A DNA stretch of 36,469 nt from Streptococcaceae bacterium AM104-57 (GCA_027659245.1 JAQDPW010000025.1:1-36469), one strand, 5' to 3'; positions 17,638-25,710 are shown, counted from the stretch's first letter. The notes: generated by a model from the letters alone, not told the origin. Program-made: numbers and translations.

Positions 17638-18549
17638 ATGATTATTACAGTACCTATTAAAACAGAAAAAGATATTGCAACACCAGGACCAAACGTCCTT
17701 GTACTAGGTTATTTTGATGGAGTTCACCTTGGACATCAAAAATTATTTGATATAGCTTCTAACATTGCTGCTGAAAAGCGCCAGGGAGTAGCTCTAGTAA
17801 CTTTTAACGAATCACCAAAACTAACTCTGAATCAATACTCACCTGAACACTTATTGCATATTTTGAATGCTAGCGAACGTGAACGTCGATTGAAGCGAGC
17901 TGGAGTTGAGAGCTTGTATTTGATGGATTTCACTAGTCGAGTAGCAAATATGACTGCCCAAGAATTCATTGATACCTATGTCAAGGAAGCAAAGGCAGAT
18001 ACGATTGTAGTTGGTTTTGACTATACTCTTGGTTCAGATAGAAAAACAGCTGAGGATTTAAAAGAACTTTTCCATGGTGAAGTGGTTGTTGTTCCACCAG
18101 TTGAGGACGAAAAGGGGAAAATTAGTTCAACGCGTATTCGCCAAGCCATTCTAGAAGGAGATGTAAAAGAGGCAGGCAAACTTCTGGGATTCCCTTTGCC
18201 AACGAGAGGTGTAGTGGTTCATGGAAATGCGCGTGGTCGAACTATTGGCTTCCCTACAGCTAATTTAGTCAATTTGGATCGGACTTATATGCCGGCTGAT
18301 GGTGTCTATGCCGTTGACGTTGAAATCCAAAGAAAAGTCTATCGTGGTATGGCAAGTCTAGGTAAAAATGAAACCTTTGATGGCGAAGAAGAGCGTTTTG
18401 AAGTTCATATCTTTGATTTTTCCGACGATATCTATGGGGAAACTGTCATCGTTTCCTGGTTGGACCGTATCCGTGATATGGTAAAATTTGATAGCGTTGA
18501 TCAATTGGTTAAGCAACTAGAAGAAGATGAAAAGATAGCTAGACAATAA
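17638..18549 (+). CDS. ribF: RibF bifunctional riboflavin kinase / FAD synthetase
   Basis: The protein has 303 residues. The N-terminal FMN adenylyltransferase domain carries GYFDGVHLGHQKL and the later SSTRIR motif. The C-terminal riboflavin kinase domain has GNARGRTIGFPTANL. It converts riboflavin to FMN and FAD. Homologues share the N-terminus MII(T)xPI, which supports ATG 17638 despite the lack of a ribosome binding site. The promoter -10 box ends 7 nt upstream, so the mRNA is probably leaderless. FAD/FMN made here are cofactors of the neighbouring PyrK and PyrDb. Confidence 0.95.
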   Translation: MIITVPIKTEKDIATPGPNVLVLGYFDGVHLGHQKLFDIASNIAAEKRQGVALVTFNESPKLTLNQYSPEHLLHILNASERERRLKRAGVESLYLMDFTSRVANMTAQEFIDTYVKEAKADTIVVGFDYTLGSDRKTAEDLKELFHGEVVVVPPVEDEKGKISSTRIRQAILEGDVKEAGKLLGFPLPTRGVVVHGNARGRTIGFPTANLVNLDRTYMPADGVYAVDVEIQRKVYRGMASLGKNETFDGEEERFEVHIFDFSDDIYGETVIVSWLDRIRDMVKFDSVDQLVKQLEEDEKIARQ

Positions 18550-18562
18550 TATCAGAAATAGT

Positions 18563-18590
18563 AGAGTTTGGGATTTTCTCAAACTCTTTT
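18563..18590 (+). terminator. Intrinsic terminator of ribF
   Basis: An 8-bp stem AGAGTTTG / CAAACTCT (extendable by G-U pairs) with a short loop, followed by TTTTTTT. Confidence 0.85.
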
Positions 18591-18634
18591 TTTATTTGTA
18601 TTTTAGCTTAAGTTTGGGGAATCATCATAACTAT

Positions 18635-18690
18635 TATAGCAGGCTGAATAAAGAATAGTTCATTTCGAATTCTAAAACATTTTTAGAAAT
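18635..18690. repeat. Partial RUP element (5' half)
   Basis: 56 nt that align with the first half of the adjacent complete RUP: TATAGCAGGCTGAAT at the start and TCTAAAACATTTTTAGAAAT at the end. The second half is absent. It abuts the full element directly, suggesting insertion or recombination between two copies. Confidence 0.6.
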
Positions 18691-18798
18691 TATGGTAGAT
18701 TGAATCTAGAGTAGTACGCTACAACTGCTAAAAATATTTTTAGAGATTTATTTGACTTTCCTAACCTCTCTATTCATATCTTATTTCAATCCACTATA
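18691..18798. repeat. RUP-like intergenic repeat
   Basis: A 108-nt element bounded by imperfect terminal inverted repeats, TATGGTAGATTGAAT at the left and the complement of TATAGTGGATTGAAA at the right. It has TA at both ends. Size, ends and internal block (TATTTGACTTTCCT) fit the pneumococcal RUP family, thought to be moved in trans by an IS630-type transposase that targets TA. No protein is encoded. Confidence 0.7.
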
Positions 18799-18955
18799 TT
18801 TAACTTAAATCAACATTTAAAAATAAAAATTGACAAGTGACTATATAAAAATTAGAGTATTATGAACAGAATATATCTTTTCTCCATTTTGCTTAAATAA
18901 TAAGTGTTGTATTTTATGATAGAAAAGTGTTTTCTTCAATGTCTATCTTGATTTT
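18799..18955. other. AT-rich intergenic spacer
   Basis: Between the RUP and the mutY promoter I see no gene. There is an isolated TTGACA at 18830-18835 without a good -10 at 17 bp. There is also a 12-codon frame, MNRIYLFSILLK (18862-18900), lacking any ribosome binding site. The sequence is strongly AT-rich. Confidence 0.5.
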
Positions 18956-18984
18956 TTGAGTATCCTAAAAGGTTATGCTATACT
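18956..18984 (+). promoter_or_regulatory. mutY promoter (start codon 6 nt downstream)
   Basis: TTGAGT (18956-18961), exactly 17 bp, then extended -10 TGC-TATACT (18979-18984). The mutY ATG is at 18991, 6 nt after the -10 box, predicting a leaderless transcript. Confidence 0.75.
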
Positions 18985-18990
18985 AGAAAT

Positions 18991-20154
18991 ATGTTAGATT
19001 TGGAGAAATATGGTGTGACCATGTGGGAAGAGGACAAGATTATCTCTTTCCGTCAAAAATTATTAGCTTGGTATGACGAAAACAAGCGTGATTTACCTTG
19101 GAGACGGAGTAAGAAACCTTACCATATCTGGGTATCTGAAATTATGTTGCAACAGACTCGAGTTGATACCGTCATTCCCTATTATGAACGTTTTTTAGAC
19201 TGGTTTCCGACCGTAGAAAGCTTAGCAAATGCTCCTGAGGAACGTTTACTAAAAGCCTGGGAAGGTCTTGGTTATTATTCTCGTGTCCGCAATATGCAAA
19301 CAGCCGCTCAACAGATTATGAGCGAATTTGAAGGGAAGTTCCCGTCTACTTATGAAGGTATTGCAAGCTTAAAAGGGATTGGTCCTTATACAGCTGGTGC
19401 AATTTCTAGTATTGCCTTCAACCTTCCACAGCCTGCAGTAGATGGCAATGTCATGCGTGTTTTGGCACGTTTGTTTGAAGTCAATCATGATATTGGAAAT
19501 TCTAGCAATCGCAAGATTTTTCAAGCAATGATGGAAATCTTGATTGACCCAAATCGTCCAGGTGATTTCAATCAGGCTTTGATGGATTTAGGTTCAGATA
19601 TTGAGGCTCCTGTCAATCCAAGACCTGAGGAGAGTCCTGTTAAGGAATTCAGTGCTGCTTACCAACATGGGACCATGGATCACTATCCTATCAAGGCTCC
19701 AAAGAAAAAGCCAATCCCTATTTATCTAAAGGCTCTTGTAGTGCAAAATAGTCAGGGGAAGTTTCTATTGGAAAAGAATGAGAGTGAAAAACTCTTGGCT
19801 GGATTTTGGCATTTTCCCTTGATTGAAGTTGATGAATTCTCAGACCAAACTCAAGACTTGGACCTTTTCAGTCAAGTTGCTGAACCAATTCTAGAATTAG
19901 GACCATCTCCACAGGAGAGTTTTGAACAAGACTATGATTTAGAAGTTGATTGGCAAGACTTACGTTTTGAAGAGGTCAAGCATGTTTTTAGCCATCGTAA
20001 ATGGCATATCCAGATAATTGTAGGACAAGTTTCTGAGACACAGGAATATGTTGATAGAGAAGTCCTTTGGTTAAGTCCAGAAGAATTTAGCAATTATCCC
20101 CTAGCCAAACCTCAGCAAAAGATCTGGCAAGCCTACTTGAAAAGAAGCCACTAG
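18991..20154 (+). CDS. mutY: MutY adenine DNA glycosylase, cluster-less type
   Basis: The protein has 387 residues and removes adenine mispaired with 8-oxoguanine. The catalytic SEIMLQQTRVDTV (Glu50) is present, with the helix-hairpin-helix LKGIGPYTAGAI and catalytic VDGNVMRVLAR (Asp151). A C-terminal NUDIX-like 8-oxoG recognition domain carries the FSH motif in VFSHRKWH. The usual C-x6-C-x2-C-x5-C iron-sulfur site after the MDLG block is missing; around residues 196-225 no Cys occurs (DIEAPVNPRPEESP instead). Such cluster-less MutY enzymes are known in Lactobacillales. Homologues also begin MLDL, supporting the leaderless start at 18991; ATG 19021 is the alternative. Confidence 0.94.
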   Translation: MLDLEKYGVTMWEEDKIISFRQKLLAWYDENKRDLPWRRSKKPYHIWVSEIMLQQTRVDTVIPYYERFLDWFPTVESLANAPEERLLKAWEGLGYYSRVRNMQTAAQQIMSEFEGKFPSTYEGIASLKGIGPYTAGAISSIAFNLPQPAVDGNVMRVLARLFEVNHDIGNSSNRKIFQAMMEILIDPNRPGDFNQALMDLGSDIEAPVNPRPEESPVKEFSAAYQHGTMDHYPIKAPKKKPIPIYLKALVVQNSQGKFLLEKNESEKLLAGFWHFPLIEVDEFSDQTQDLDLFSQVAEPILELGPSPQESFEQDYDLEVDWQDLRFEEVKHVFSHRKWHIQIIVGQVSETQEYVDREVLWLSPEEFSNYPLAKPQQKIWQAYLKRSH

Positions 20155-20186
20155 CATCGGTCTTTCGTGTCTTCTTTACATTTTTT

Positions 20187-20195
20187 TGGTATAAT
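20187..20195 (+). promoter_or_regulatory. vicRKX promoter
   Basis: Extended -10 TGG-TATAAT (TATAAT 20190-20195), 23 nt before the vicR ATG; a -35 at normal spacing is poor. The leader carries a weak AAGG-type ribosome site. Confidence 0.6.
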
Positions 20196-20218
20196 GAGAT
20201 AAGGAAAAAGGTGACTAA

Positions 20219-20923
20219 ATGAAAAAAATACTTATTGTAGATGATGAAAAACCCATCTCAGATATTATTAAATTCAATATGACCAAGGAGGGTTATGAAG
20301 TTGTAACTGCTTTTAATGGTCGTGAAGCACTTGAACAATTTGAAGCCGAGCAACCAGATATTATTATCTTGGATTTGATGCTTCCTGAGATTGATGGACT
20401 TGAAGTTGCTAAAACCATACGTAAGACAAGTAGTGTCCCTATTATCATGCTTTCAGCAAAGGACAGCGAGTTTGATAAGGTTATTGGGCTTGAACTTGGA
20501 GCGGATGACTATGTAACCAAGCCATTTTCAAATCGTGAACTACAGGCCCGTGTTAAAGCTCTTCTCCGTCGTACAGATCTTGTTTCAGTCGATAACCAAG
20601 AACCTGAAACGAAATTACAAAGTCTGCAGATTGGCGATTTGGAGATTTTACCAGATGCCTACGTGGCTAAGAAATATGGTGAAGAGTTAGACCTAACCCA
20701 CCGTGAATTCGAACTCTTGCATCATTTAGCTTCTCATCTTGGACAAGTTATTACCCGAGAACATCTTCTTGAAACCGTTTGGGGATATGACTATTTTGGA
20801 GATGTCCGTACAGTTGATGTAACCATTCGACGCTTGCGTGAGAAGATTGAAGATACACCAAGCAGACCTGAATACATCCTAACTCGTCGTGGTGTAGGAT
20901 ATTATATGAGAAATAATGATTGA
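20219..20923 (+). CDS. vicR: VicR (WalR) response regulator
   Basis: The protein has 234 residues and belongs to the OmpR/PhoB family. The receiver domain (1-120) has DDE at 8-10, phospho-acceptor Asp52 in ILDLMLPE and the TKPF Lys. The C-terminal winged helix has [15 protein letters not shown] and the recognition region [12 protein letters not shown]. It is the essential regulator of peptidoglycan hydrolases in streptococci. It overlaps vicK by 8 nt, as in the pneumococcal vicRKX operon. Confidence 0.97.
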   Translation: MKKILIVDDEKPISDIIKFNMTKEGYEVVTAFNGREALEQFEAEQPDIIILDLMLPEIDGLEVAKTIRKTSSVPIIMLSAKDSEFDKVIGLELGADDYVTKPFSNRELQARVKALLRRTDLVSVDNQEPETKLQSLQIGDLEILPDAYVAKKYGEELDLTHREFELLHHLASHLGQVITREHLLETVWGYDYFGDVRTVDVTIRRLREKIEDTPSRPEYILTRRGVGYYMRNND

Positions 20924-22265
20924 AGTAATTAAACAAACAATTTTGACGAGTGACTTTATCTTTATCCTCATCCTAATAGGCTTTATTCTGTTAGTGTCTT
21001 TTCTCTTGCTTGAGAGTCGTCGCGATAATATTCGCCTGAGACAGCTAAATCAGAAGGTCAAGGATTTGATTGCTGGTGATTATTCTCAGGTTTTGGATAT
21101 GCAGGGAAGTTCAGAGATTACCAATATCACGAACAATCTTAATGATTTGTCTGAAGTAATCCGTCTGACTCAGGAAAATCTCGAACAAGAGAGTAAAAGG
21201 TTGCATAGTATCCTGTCCTACATGACAGACGGAGTGCTTGCAACCAATCGTCGTGGTCAGATTATCATGATCAATGATATGGCCAAGAGACAACTTGGAG
21301 TTGAAAGGGATGATGCTCTTAATCAAAATATCTTAGAGTTACTCAAGATTGAAGAAGAGTATGAGCTGAGAGAACTTATTACTCAGAGCCCTGAGTTGAT
21401 GATTTATTCGCAGAATCTTAATGGCGAATATATCAGTTTGCGCGTTCGTTTTGCCTTGATTCGTAGAGAGTCTGGCTTTATCTCTGGTTTAGTAGCAGTT
21501 CTACATGATACGACTGAACAAGAGAAAGAAGAACGTGAGAGAAGGCTTTTCGTTTCGAACGTTAGTCATGAGTTGCGTACCCCTTTGACAAGTGTAAAAT
21601 CCTATCTTGAGGCCTTGGACGAAGGAGCGCTGACAGAACCGGTTGCTCCAGATTTTATCAAGGTGTCTCTTGATGAAACCAACCGTATGATGCGGATGGT
21701 GACAGACCTCTTGCACCTCTCACGGATTGACAATGAGTCCAGTCAATTAGATGTTGAGTTGATTAACTTTACTGCCTTTATCACTTTTATTCTCAATCGT
21801 TTTGATAAGATGAGAAGTCAGGATGATGAGAAGAAGTACGAGTTGGTGAGAGATTATCCGATTAACTCTGTTTGGATTGAGATTGATACGGATAAGATGA
21901 CCCAGGTGATTGACAATATCCTGAATAACGCCATCAAATATTCACCAGATGGTGGGAAAATTACGGTTAGCATGAAAACAACTGATGATCAGATGATTTT
22001 ATCAATTTCGGACCAAGGGCTTGGGATTCCTAAAGAAGATTTACCGAAGATTTTTGACCGTTTTTACAGGGTTGATAAGGCTAGAAGTCGTGCCCAAGGA
22101 GGAACAGGACTAGGATTGGCTATCGCCAAGGAAATCATCAAGCAACATAAGGGCTTTATCTGGGCTAAGAGTGAATACGGTAAGGGTTCTACCTTTACTA
22201 TCGTACTTCCATACGATAAGGATGCTGTGAAAGAAGAAATTTGGGAGGATGAAGTAGAAGACTAG
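20916..22265 (+). CDS. vicK: VicK (WalK) sensor histidine kinase
   Basis: The protein has 449 residues. It has a single N-terminal transmembrane helix (about 10-30) with almost no extracellular part, the streptococcal VicK form. A HAMP linker, a PAS domain (about 95-205), the H-box [12 protein letters not shown] with His218, and the ATPase with N-box [17 protein letters not shown] and [13 protein letters not shown] follow. It phosphorylates and dephosphorylates VicR. The short extracellular segment suggests that signals are sensed through PAS or partner proteins. Confidence 0.97.
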   Translation: MIEVIKQTILTSDFIFILILIGFILLVSFLLLESRRDNIRLRQLNQKVKDLIAGDYSQVLDMQGSSEITNITNNLNDLSEVIRLTQENLEQESKRLHSILSYMTDGVLATNRRGQIIMINDMAKRQLGVERDDALNQNILELLKIEEEYELRELITQSPELMIYSQNLNGEYISLRVRFALIRRESGFISGLVAVLHDTTEQEKEERERRLFVSNVSHELRTPLTSVKSYLEALDEGALTEPVAPDFIKVSLDETNRMMRMVTDLLHLSRIDNESSQLDVELINFTAFITFILNRFDKMRSQDDEKKYELVRDYPINSVWIEIDTDKMTQVIDNILNNAIKYSPDGGKITVSMKTTDDQMILSISDQGLGIPKEDLPKIFDRFYRVDKARSRAQGGTGLGLAIAKEIIKQHKGFIWAKSEYGKGSTFTIVLPYDKDAVKEEIWEDEVED

Positions 22266-22266
22266 A

Positions 22267-23076
22267 ATGAGTGAAACGGGTTTTAAATACAGTATTTTAG
22301 CATCGGGTTCCAGTGGAAATTCATTTTACTTGGAAACACCAAAAAAGAAAATTTTAGTAGATGCGGGACTATCTGGCAAAAAAATTACAAGCCTTTTGAG
22401 TGAAATCAATCGTAAACCAGAGGATTTGGATGCTATCTTGATAACGCATGAGCATTCAGACCATATCCACGGCGTGGGCGTTCTGGCTCGCAAGTACGGC
22501 ATGGATCTTTATGCCAATGAGAAAACCTGGCAGGCTATGGAAAATAGCAAGTATCTTGGTAAGGTTGACTCGTCGCAAAAGCATATTTTCGAGATGGGAA
22601 AAACTAAAACCTTTGGCGACATCGATATTGAGAGCTTTGGTGTAAGTCATGATGCAGTCGCACCGCAGTTCTATCGCTTTATGAAGGATGATAAGAGTTT
22701 TGTCCTTTTGACTGATACAGGTTACGTTAGTGACCGTATGGCAGGAATTGTTGCAAATGCGGATGGTTATCTCATCGAGTCCAATCATGATGTGGAAATC
22801 CTACGAGCAGGATCTTACGCATGGCGACTCAAACAACGGATCCTGTCTGATCTTGGACATCTCTCAAATGAAGATGGAGCAGATGCTATGATTCGCACAC
22901 TAGGAAATCGTACCAAAAAGATTTACCTAGGCCATTTGTCTAAGGAGAATAATATCAAGGAGCTAGCCCACATGACCATGGTCAATCAGTTAGCTCAGGC
23001 AGATCTGGGGGTAGGAGTAGACTTTCAAGTTTACGATACTTCACCAGATACTGCAACACCACTGACGGAGATATAG
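22267..23076 (+). CDS. vicX: VicX (YycJ) metallo-beta-lactamase-fold hydrolase
   Basis: The protein has 269 residues. It has the metal-binding HxHxDH motif in ITHEHSDHIHG and the early GSSGNSFYLET block, typical of YycJ/WalJ proteins. The fold is a metallo-beta-lactamase nuclease/hydrolase; roles in DNA processing or cell-wall stress have been proposed, and the exact substrate is unsettled. It lies 1 nt after vicK and ends the operon. Confidence 0.95.
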   Translation: MSETGFKYSILASGSSGNSFYLETPKKKILVDAGLSGKKITSLLSEINRKPEDLDAILITHEHSDHIHGVGVLARKYGMDLYANEKTWQAMENSKYLGKVDSSQKHIFEMGKTKTFGDIDIESFGVSHDAVAPQFYRFMKDDKSFVLLTDTGYVSDRMAGIVANADGYLIESNHDVEILRAGSYAWRLKQRILSDLGHLSNEDGADAMIRTLGNRTKKIYLGHLSKENNIKELAHMTMVNQLAQADLGVGVDFQVYDTSPDTATPLTEI

Positions 23077-23080
23077 AAAG

Positions 23081-23103
23081 GAACGCCGAGAGGTGTTCTT
23101 TTT
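23081..23103 (+). terminator. Terminator of vicRKX
   Basis: A 7-bp stem GAACGCC / GGTGTTC (one G-U in RNA) with a GAGA tetraloop and TTTTTAT following, just after the vicX stop. Confidence 0.85.
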
Positions 23104-23106
23104 ATA

Positions 23107-23145
23107 TTGACGGGGTTCTTAAAAAGTAATACAATGGTATTACCA
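23107..23145 (+). promoter_or_regulatory. relBE promoter with palindromic operator
   Basis: TTGACG (23107-23112), 17 bp, TACAAT (23130-23135). A palindrome TGGTA-T-TACCA (23135-23145) starts at the last base of the -10 and covers the transcription start. This is the position expected for autorepression by the RelB-RelE complex. Confidence 0.75.
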
Positions 23146-23165
23146 ATAATTATAGGAGAATAAAC

Positions 23166-23408
23166 ATGCCGACTATTACATTAAAAGTTTCCGAAGCAGA
23201 TAAAACATTTATGAAAGCCATGGCTAAGTTTGAAGGAGTTTCTCTATCCGAGTTGATACGAACAAAAACTTTAGAAGCTTTAGAGGATGAATATGATGCT
23301 CGTGTAGCAGATTTAGCTTATCAAGAGCATTTAGAAGACTTGGAAAAAGGACTTAAACCCATTACTTGGGAAGAAATGATGTATGATCTAGGTTTGGAGG
23401 AAGATTAA
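23166..23408 (+). CDS. relB: RelB-type antitoxin
   Basis: The protein has 80 residues. The N-terminal half (PTITLKVSEADKTFMKAMAKFEGVSLSELIR) is a ribbon-helix-helix DNA-binding domain. The acidic C-terminal half (LEDLEKGLKPITWEEMMYDLG) would wrap the toxin. AGGAG precedes the ATG. It is paired with the toxin gene one base downstream, and a palindrome in its promoter supports autoregulation. It is equivalent in place (next to vicX) to a relBE pair in pneumococcus, as far as I recall. Confidence 0.9.
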   Translation: MPTITLKVSEADKTFMKAMAKFEGVSLSELIRTKTLEALEDEYDARVADLAYQEHLEDLEKGLKPITWEEMMYDLGLEED

Positions 23409-23409
23409 C

Positions 23410-23664
23410 TTGTACAAGCTAGTTCCAACAAGACGATTTATCAAACAACTAAAAAAATTAGATCGTTATACGCAGATACTAATTAAAAAGTATCTAGAAA
23501 ATAAGGTTTTAGAGGATCCAAGAAGACATGGGAAAGCTTTAGTGGGGAATCGAGGTGTTCAATGGCGGTATCGAATTGGTAATTATCGAGTTATTGTGCA
23601 CATTGTAGATGATGAACTGATAGTCTCTACTCTGGAAGTTGGTCATTGTAGAGATAATTCTTGA
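23410..23664 (+). CDS. relE: RelE/ParE-superfamily toxin
   Basis: The protein has 84 residues and a TTG start, preceded by GGAGG 9 nt upstream within the antitoxin end. The sequence MYKLVPTRRFIKQLKKLD...DPRRHGKALVGNRGVQWRYRIGNYRVIVHI is typical of RelE-type ribosome-dependent mRNA interferases, with basic residues and the R-x-Y-R-I-x-x-Y core. It is neutralised by RelB. Expression is coupled to the antitoxin. I see no disruption, so the toxin is presumably active. Confidence 0.9.
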   Translation: MYKLVPTRRFIKQLKKLDRYTQILIKKYLENKVLEDPRRHGKALVGNRGVQWRYRIGNYRVIVHIVDDELIVSTLEVGHCRDNS

Positions 23665-23701
23665 ATTTCTTTTTCCAAATAAATTTTCATTTTCTAAAAT
23701 A

Positions 23702-23710
23702 TGATATAAT
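23702..23710 (+). promoter_or_regulatory. Promoter of methylase gene
   Basis: TGA-TATAAT extended -10 (TATAAT 23705-23710), 29 nt before the methylase ATG, which has AAGAAAGG upstream. The -35 is weak. Confidence 0.6.
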
Positions 23711-23739
23711 AGGGTTTACAATATAAGAAAGGTTGCCTT

Positions 23740-25617
23740 ATGACGATAGATATTAGTGAAGAACAGTTGGCTCTGGAGTCTTCAGACTTATTAAAAATTC
23801 TTTTAAAAGATCGAACGACAAAGAAAAATATTGTTTGGGCGACACATTCTTATGAATTGTTGGGAAAGGGATTTGCTCCAAGTGATCGCATCACTCCAAG
23901 TAGGGTGACGGGAACCTACGCAAGCTTGATTCAACCTCGTTCAGAAAAGTCCAAGTATGAGCAAAAAGACAGAACCAAGATTCGAGCGGAAGTATTTACG
24001 CCTACATGGTTGGTTGAAAAGCAAAATGCTTATGTGGAAGATGAGCTTGAAGCTCTAGCGCTTGAAGAATATATCAAAGTCCGCTGGCTAGAAATTACCT
24101 GTGGTGAGGCTCCTTATATGGTAACCCGCTATGATACAGTAACCGGAGAGGAAATTCCACTGTCTGAGCGAGTTGGTTTTGTTGATAGAAAATTACAGCG
24201 CATTAGTCGTGAGGTTACAGAAGAAGCCACCTTCTATGAACTTGTAAAAGAAGCTTACCGTGCTTCCTACGGCTATGAGTACCAAGGAGATTCCCTGCTT
24301 TTGGCGCATGAAAATCTTTTAGCGACCTTTGAGGATTACTATCTCGCTAAGACTGGAAATCAACCAACATTAGAGCAAAAGAAAGAAATTGCGACCATTA
24401 TCTCTTATAACGTCTTTCAGATGGATGGACTGAAAAAAAGCAGTCCATATTCAGCTAAACAAGGACACTCTCAACAATTGAGTTTGTTCGCTGATGAACT
24501 GGAAGTCCAAGAAGTAGAAGAATCTAAAACCCAAATCAAAGACTGGAAAAAGAATAAGATGATAGGTTTTGAGCGCCTATCTAGTGAGGAAAGTGAAATG
24601 AAATTTGATGTCGTGATAGGCAATCCGCCGTATCAGGAAGAAGCACAGGGAACAAGTACAAGTGATGACCCGGTATATCATTTGTTTATTGATGAAGCGA
24701 GTAGAATTTCAGATAAATCAATCTTAATTACACCAGCAAGATTTTTATTCAATGCTGGAAAAACACCGAAATCATGGAATAAAAAAATTCTTAGTAGCAA
24801 ACATTATAAGGTGTGTTATTATAAACAAAATAGTTCAGAAGTTTTCGTTGGAACTGATATAAAGGGTGGTGTAGCAATTACCTATTATGATGCTCAAAAA
24901 ATGCAAGGACCTATAGGTACATTTACTCATTTTAAAGAACTTAATAGTATATTAAAAAAAGTTGAGAATAATTTTGACTTTAGATCAATAATGGAAATTA
25001 TTTATACACAGTCAAAATTTGATTTGGAAAAACTCTATAAAGACTATCCTAATTATAAAAATTTAATAGGCAGTAATGGTAAAGATAAGAGACTAAGAAA
25101 ACCAATTCTAGGAAGACTTGATATTTTTTCTGAAGAAGAAACAGAGGATTGTTTTAAAATTTTAGGCAGATTAAACAATGAAAGAGTTTATCGATATATT
25201 CCCAAAAAATATATAGCTCCACATGAAAATCTTTTGAAATATAAAGTTCTAGTACCTGCTGCTAACGGCAGTGGGGCGATTGGCGAAGTCCTATCGACCC
25301 CACTCGTGGGTACCCCACTCGTGGGTTTTACAGATACTTTTATCTCTTTTGGCGCATTTGATACTGAAAGTGAAGCTAAAGCTATGTTGAGATACATAAA
25401 GTCTAAATTTGCTCGAGCTATGCTTGGGATTTTAAAAATTACCCAAGATAATACTAAAGATAAATGGAAATATGTCCCTCTCCAAGACTTTACGGTCAAT
25501 TCGGACATTGATTGGACACAATCAGTGGCTGATATTGACCGTCAGCTCTATCAGAAATATGACCTTTCTCCTGAAGAGATTGCCTTCATTGAGACTCATG
25601 TAAGGGAGATGGATTAG
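23740..25617 (+). CDS. Eco57I-type N6-adenine DNA methylase subunit
   Basis: The protein has 625 residues. Motif X-like EVFTPTWLVEKQN starts at residue 84. A divergent SAM-binding motif I, LEITCGEAPYM (from Glu118), replaces the usual D-P-x-C-G-S-G. Catalytic motif IV is FDVVIGNPPY, with Asn295-Pro-Pro-Tyr298. The region from about residue 310 to 585 should be the target-recognition domain; by eye its DNA is more AT-rich than the N-terminal half. It includes an in-frame 15-bp tandem repeat. With the helicase/nuclease protein encoded at 26701 it probably forms a restriction-modification or defence complex. I cannot assign a recognition site. It has its own promoter. Confidence 0.82.
   Translation: MTIDISEEQLALESSDLLKILLKDRTTKKNIVWATHSYELLGKGFAPSDRITPSRVTGTYASLIQPRSEKSKYEQKDRTKIRAEVFTPTWLVEKQNAYVEDELEALALEEYIKVRWLEITCGEAPYMVTRYDTVTGEEIPLSERVGFVDRKLQRISREVTEEATFYELVKEAYRASYGYEYQGDSLLLAHENLLATFEDYYLAKTGNQPTLEQKKEIATIISYNVFQMDGLKKSSPYSAKQGHSQQLSLFADELEVQEVEESKTQIKDWKKNKMIGFERLSSEESEMKFDVVIGNPPYQEEAQGTSTSDDPVYHLFIDEASRISDKSILITPARFLFNAGKTPKSWNKKILSSKHYKVCYYKQNSSEVFVGTDIKGGVAITYYDAQKMQGPIGTFTHFKELNSILKKVENNFDFRSIMEIIYTQSKFDLEKLYKDYPNYKNLIGSNGKDKRLRKPILGRLDIFSEEETEDCFKILGRLNNERVYRYIPKKYIAPHENLLKYKVLVPAANGSGAIGEVLSTPLVGTPLVGFTDTFISFGAFDTESEAKAMLRYIKSKFARAMLGILKITQDNTKDKWKYVPLQDFTVNSDIDWTQSVADIDRQLYQKYDLSPEEIAFIETHVREMD
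25297..25326 (+). repeat. 15-bp tandem direct repeat inside methylase gene
   Basis: Two perfect copies of ACCCCACTCGTGGGT (25297-25311, 25312-25326) encode a doubled TPLVG pentapeptide. Each copy is itself a near-hairpin (CCCAC-TC-GTGGG) and is much more GC-rich than its surroundings. Confidence 0.9.
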
Positions 25618-25631
25618 AAAAACACTTTTAT

Positions 25632-25660
25632 TTGACATATAGCGCCCAATGATCTATAAT
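25632..25660 (+). promoter_or_regulatory. Consensus promoter upstream of abi gene
   Basis: A perfect TTGACA (25632-25637), 17 bp, perfect TATAAT (25655-25660). It is the strongest-looking promoter in the window, and lies between the methylase stop and the abi gene. Confidence 0.85.
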
Positions 25661-25666
25661 AGATTG

Positions 25667-25710
25667 CATAGGATTAGGTCAGGAAGCATACGATGCCCTG
25701 ACCCTTTTTG
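25667..25710 (+). ncRNA. Putative short structured RNA with terminator hairpin before abi
   Basis: Transcription from the consensus promoter should start near 25667 and meet, about 10 nt later, a hairpin: 7-bp outer stem GGTCAGG / CCTGACC (25677-25703), a 2-nt AA bulge, 4-bp inner stem GCAT / ATGC and a 3-nt loop. CTTTTTGTTTT follows. This predicts an abundant RNA of about 43 nt, with limited read-through into abi. Abi_2/AbiF-type HEPN proteins have been reported to pair with an adjacent noncoding RNA that acts as antitoxin. Position and structure fit, but RNA identity is not verified. The simpler reading is a terminator or attenuator. Confidence 0.55.

Noticed and set aside
18862..18900. 12-codon hydrophobic peptide MNRIYLFSILLK
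   Set aside because: No ribosome binding site, no partner gene, and length too short to separate from chance in AT-rich DNA.
25667..25710. Signal recognition particle RNA or tracrRNA-like element
   Set aside because: It lacks the GGAAG-type SRP core, and there is no CRISPR array or cas gene in the window; a terminator/RNA-antitoxin reading fits better.
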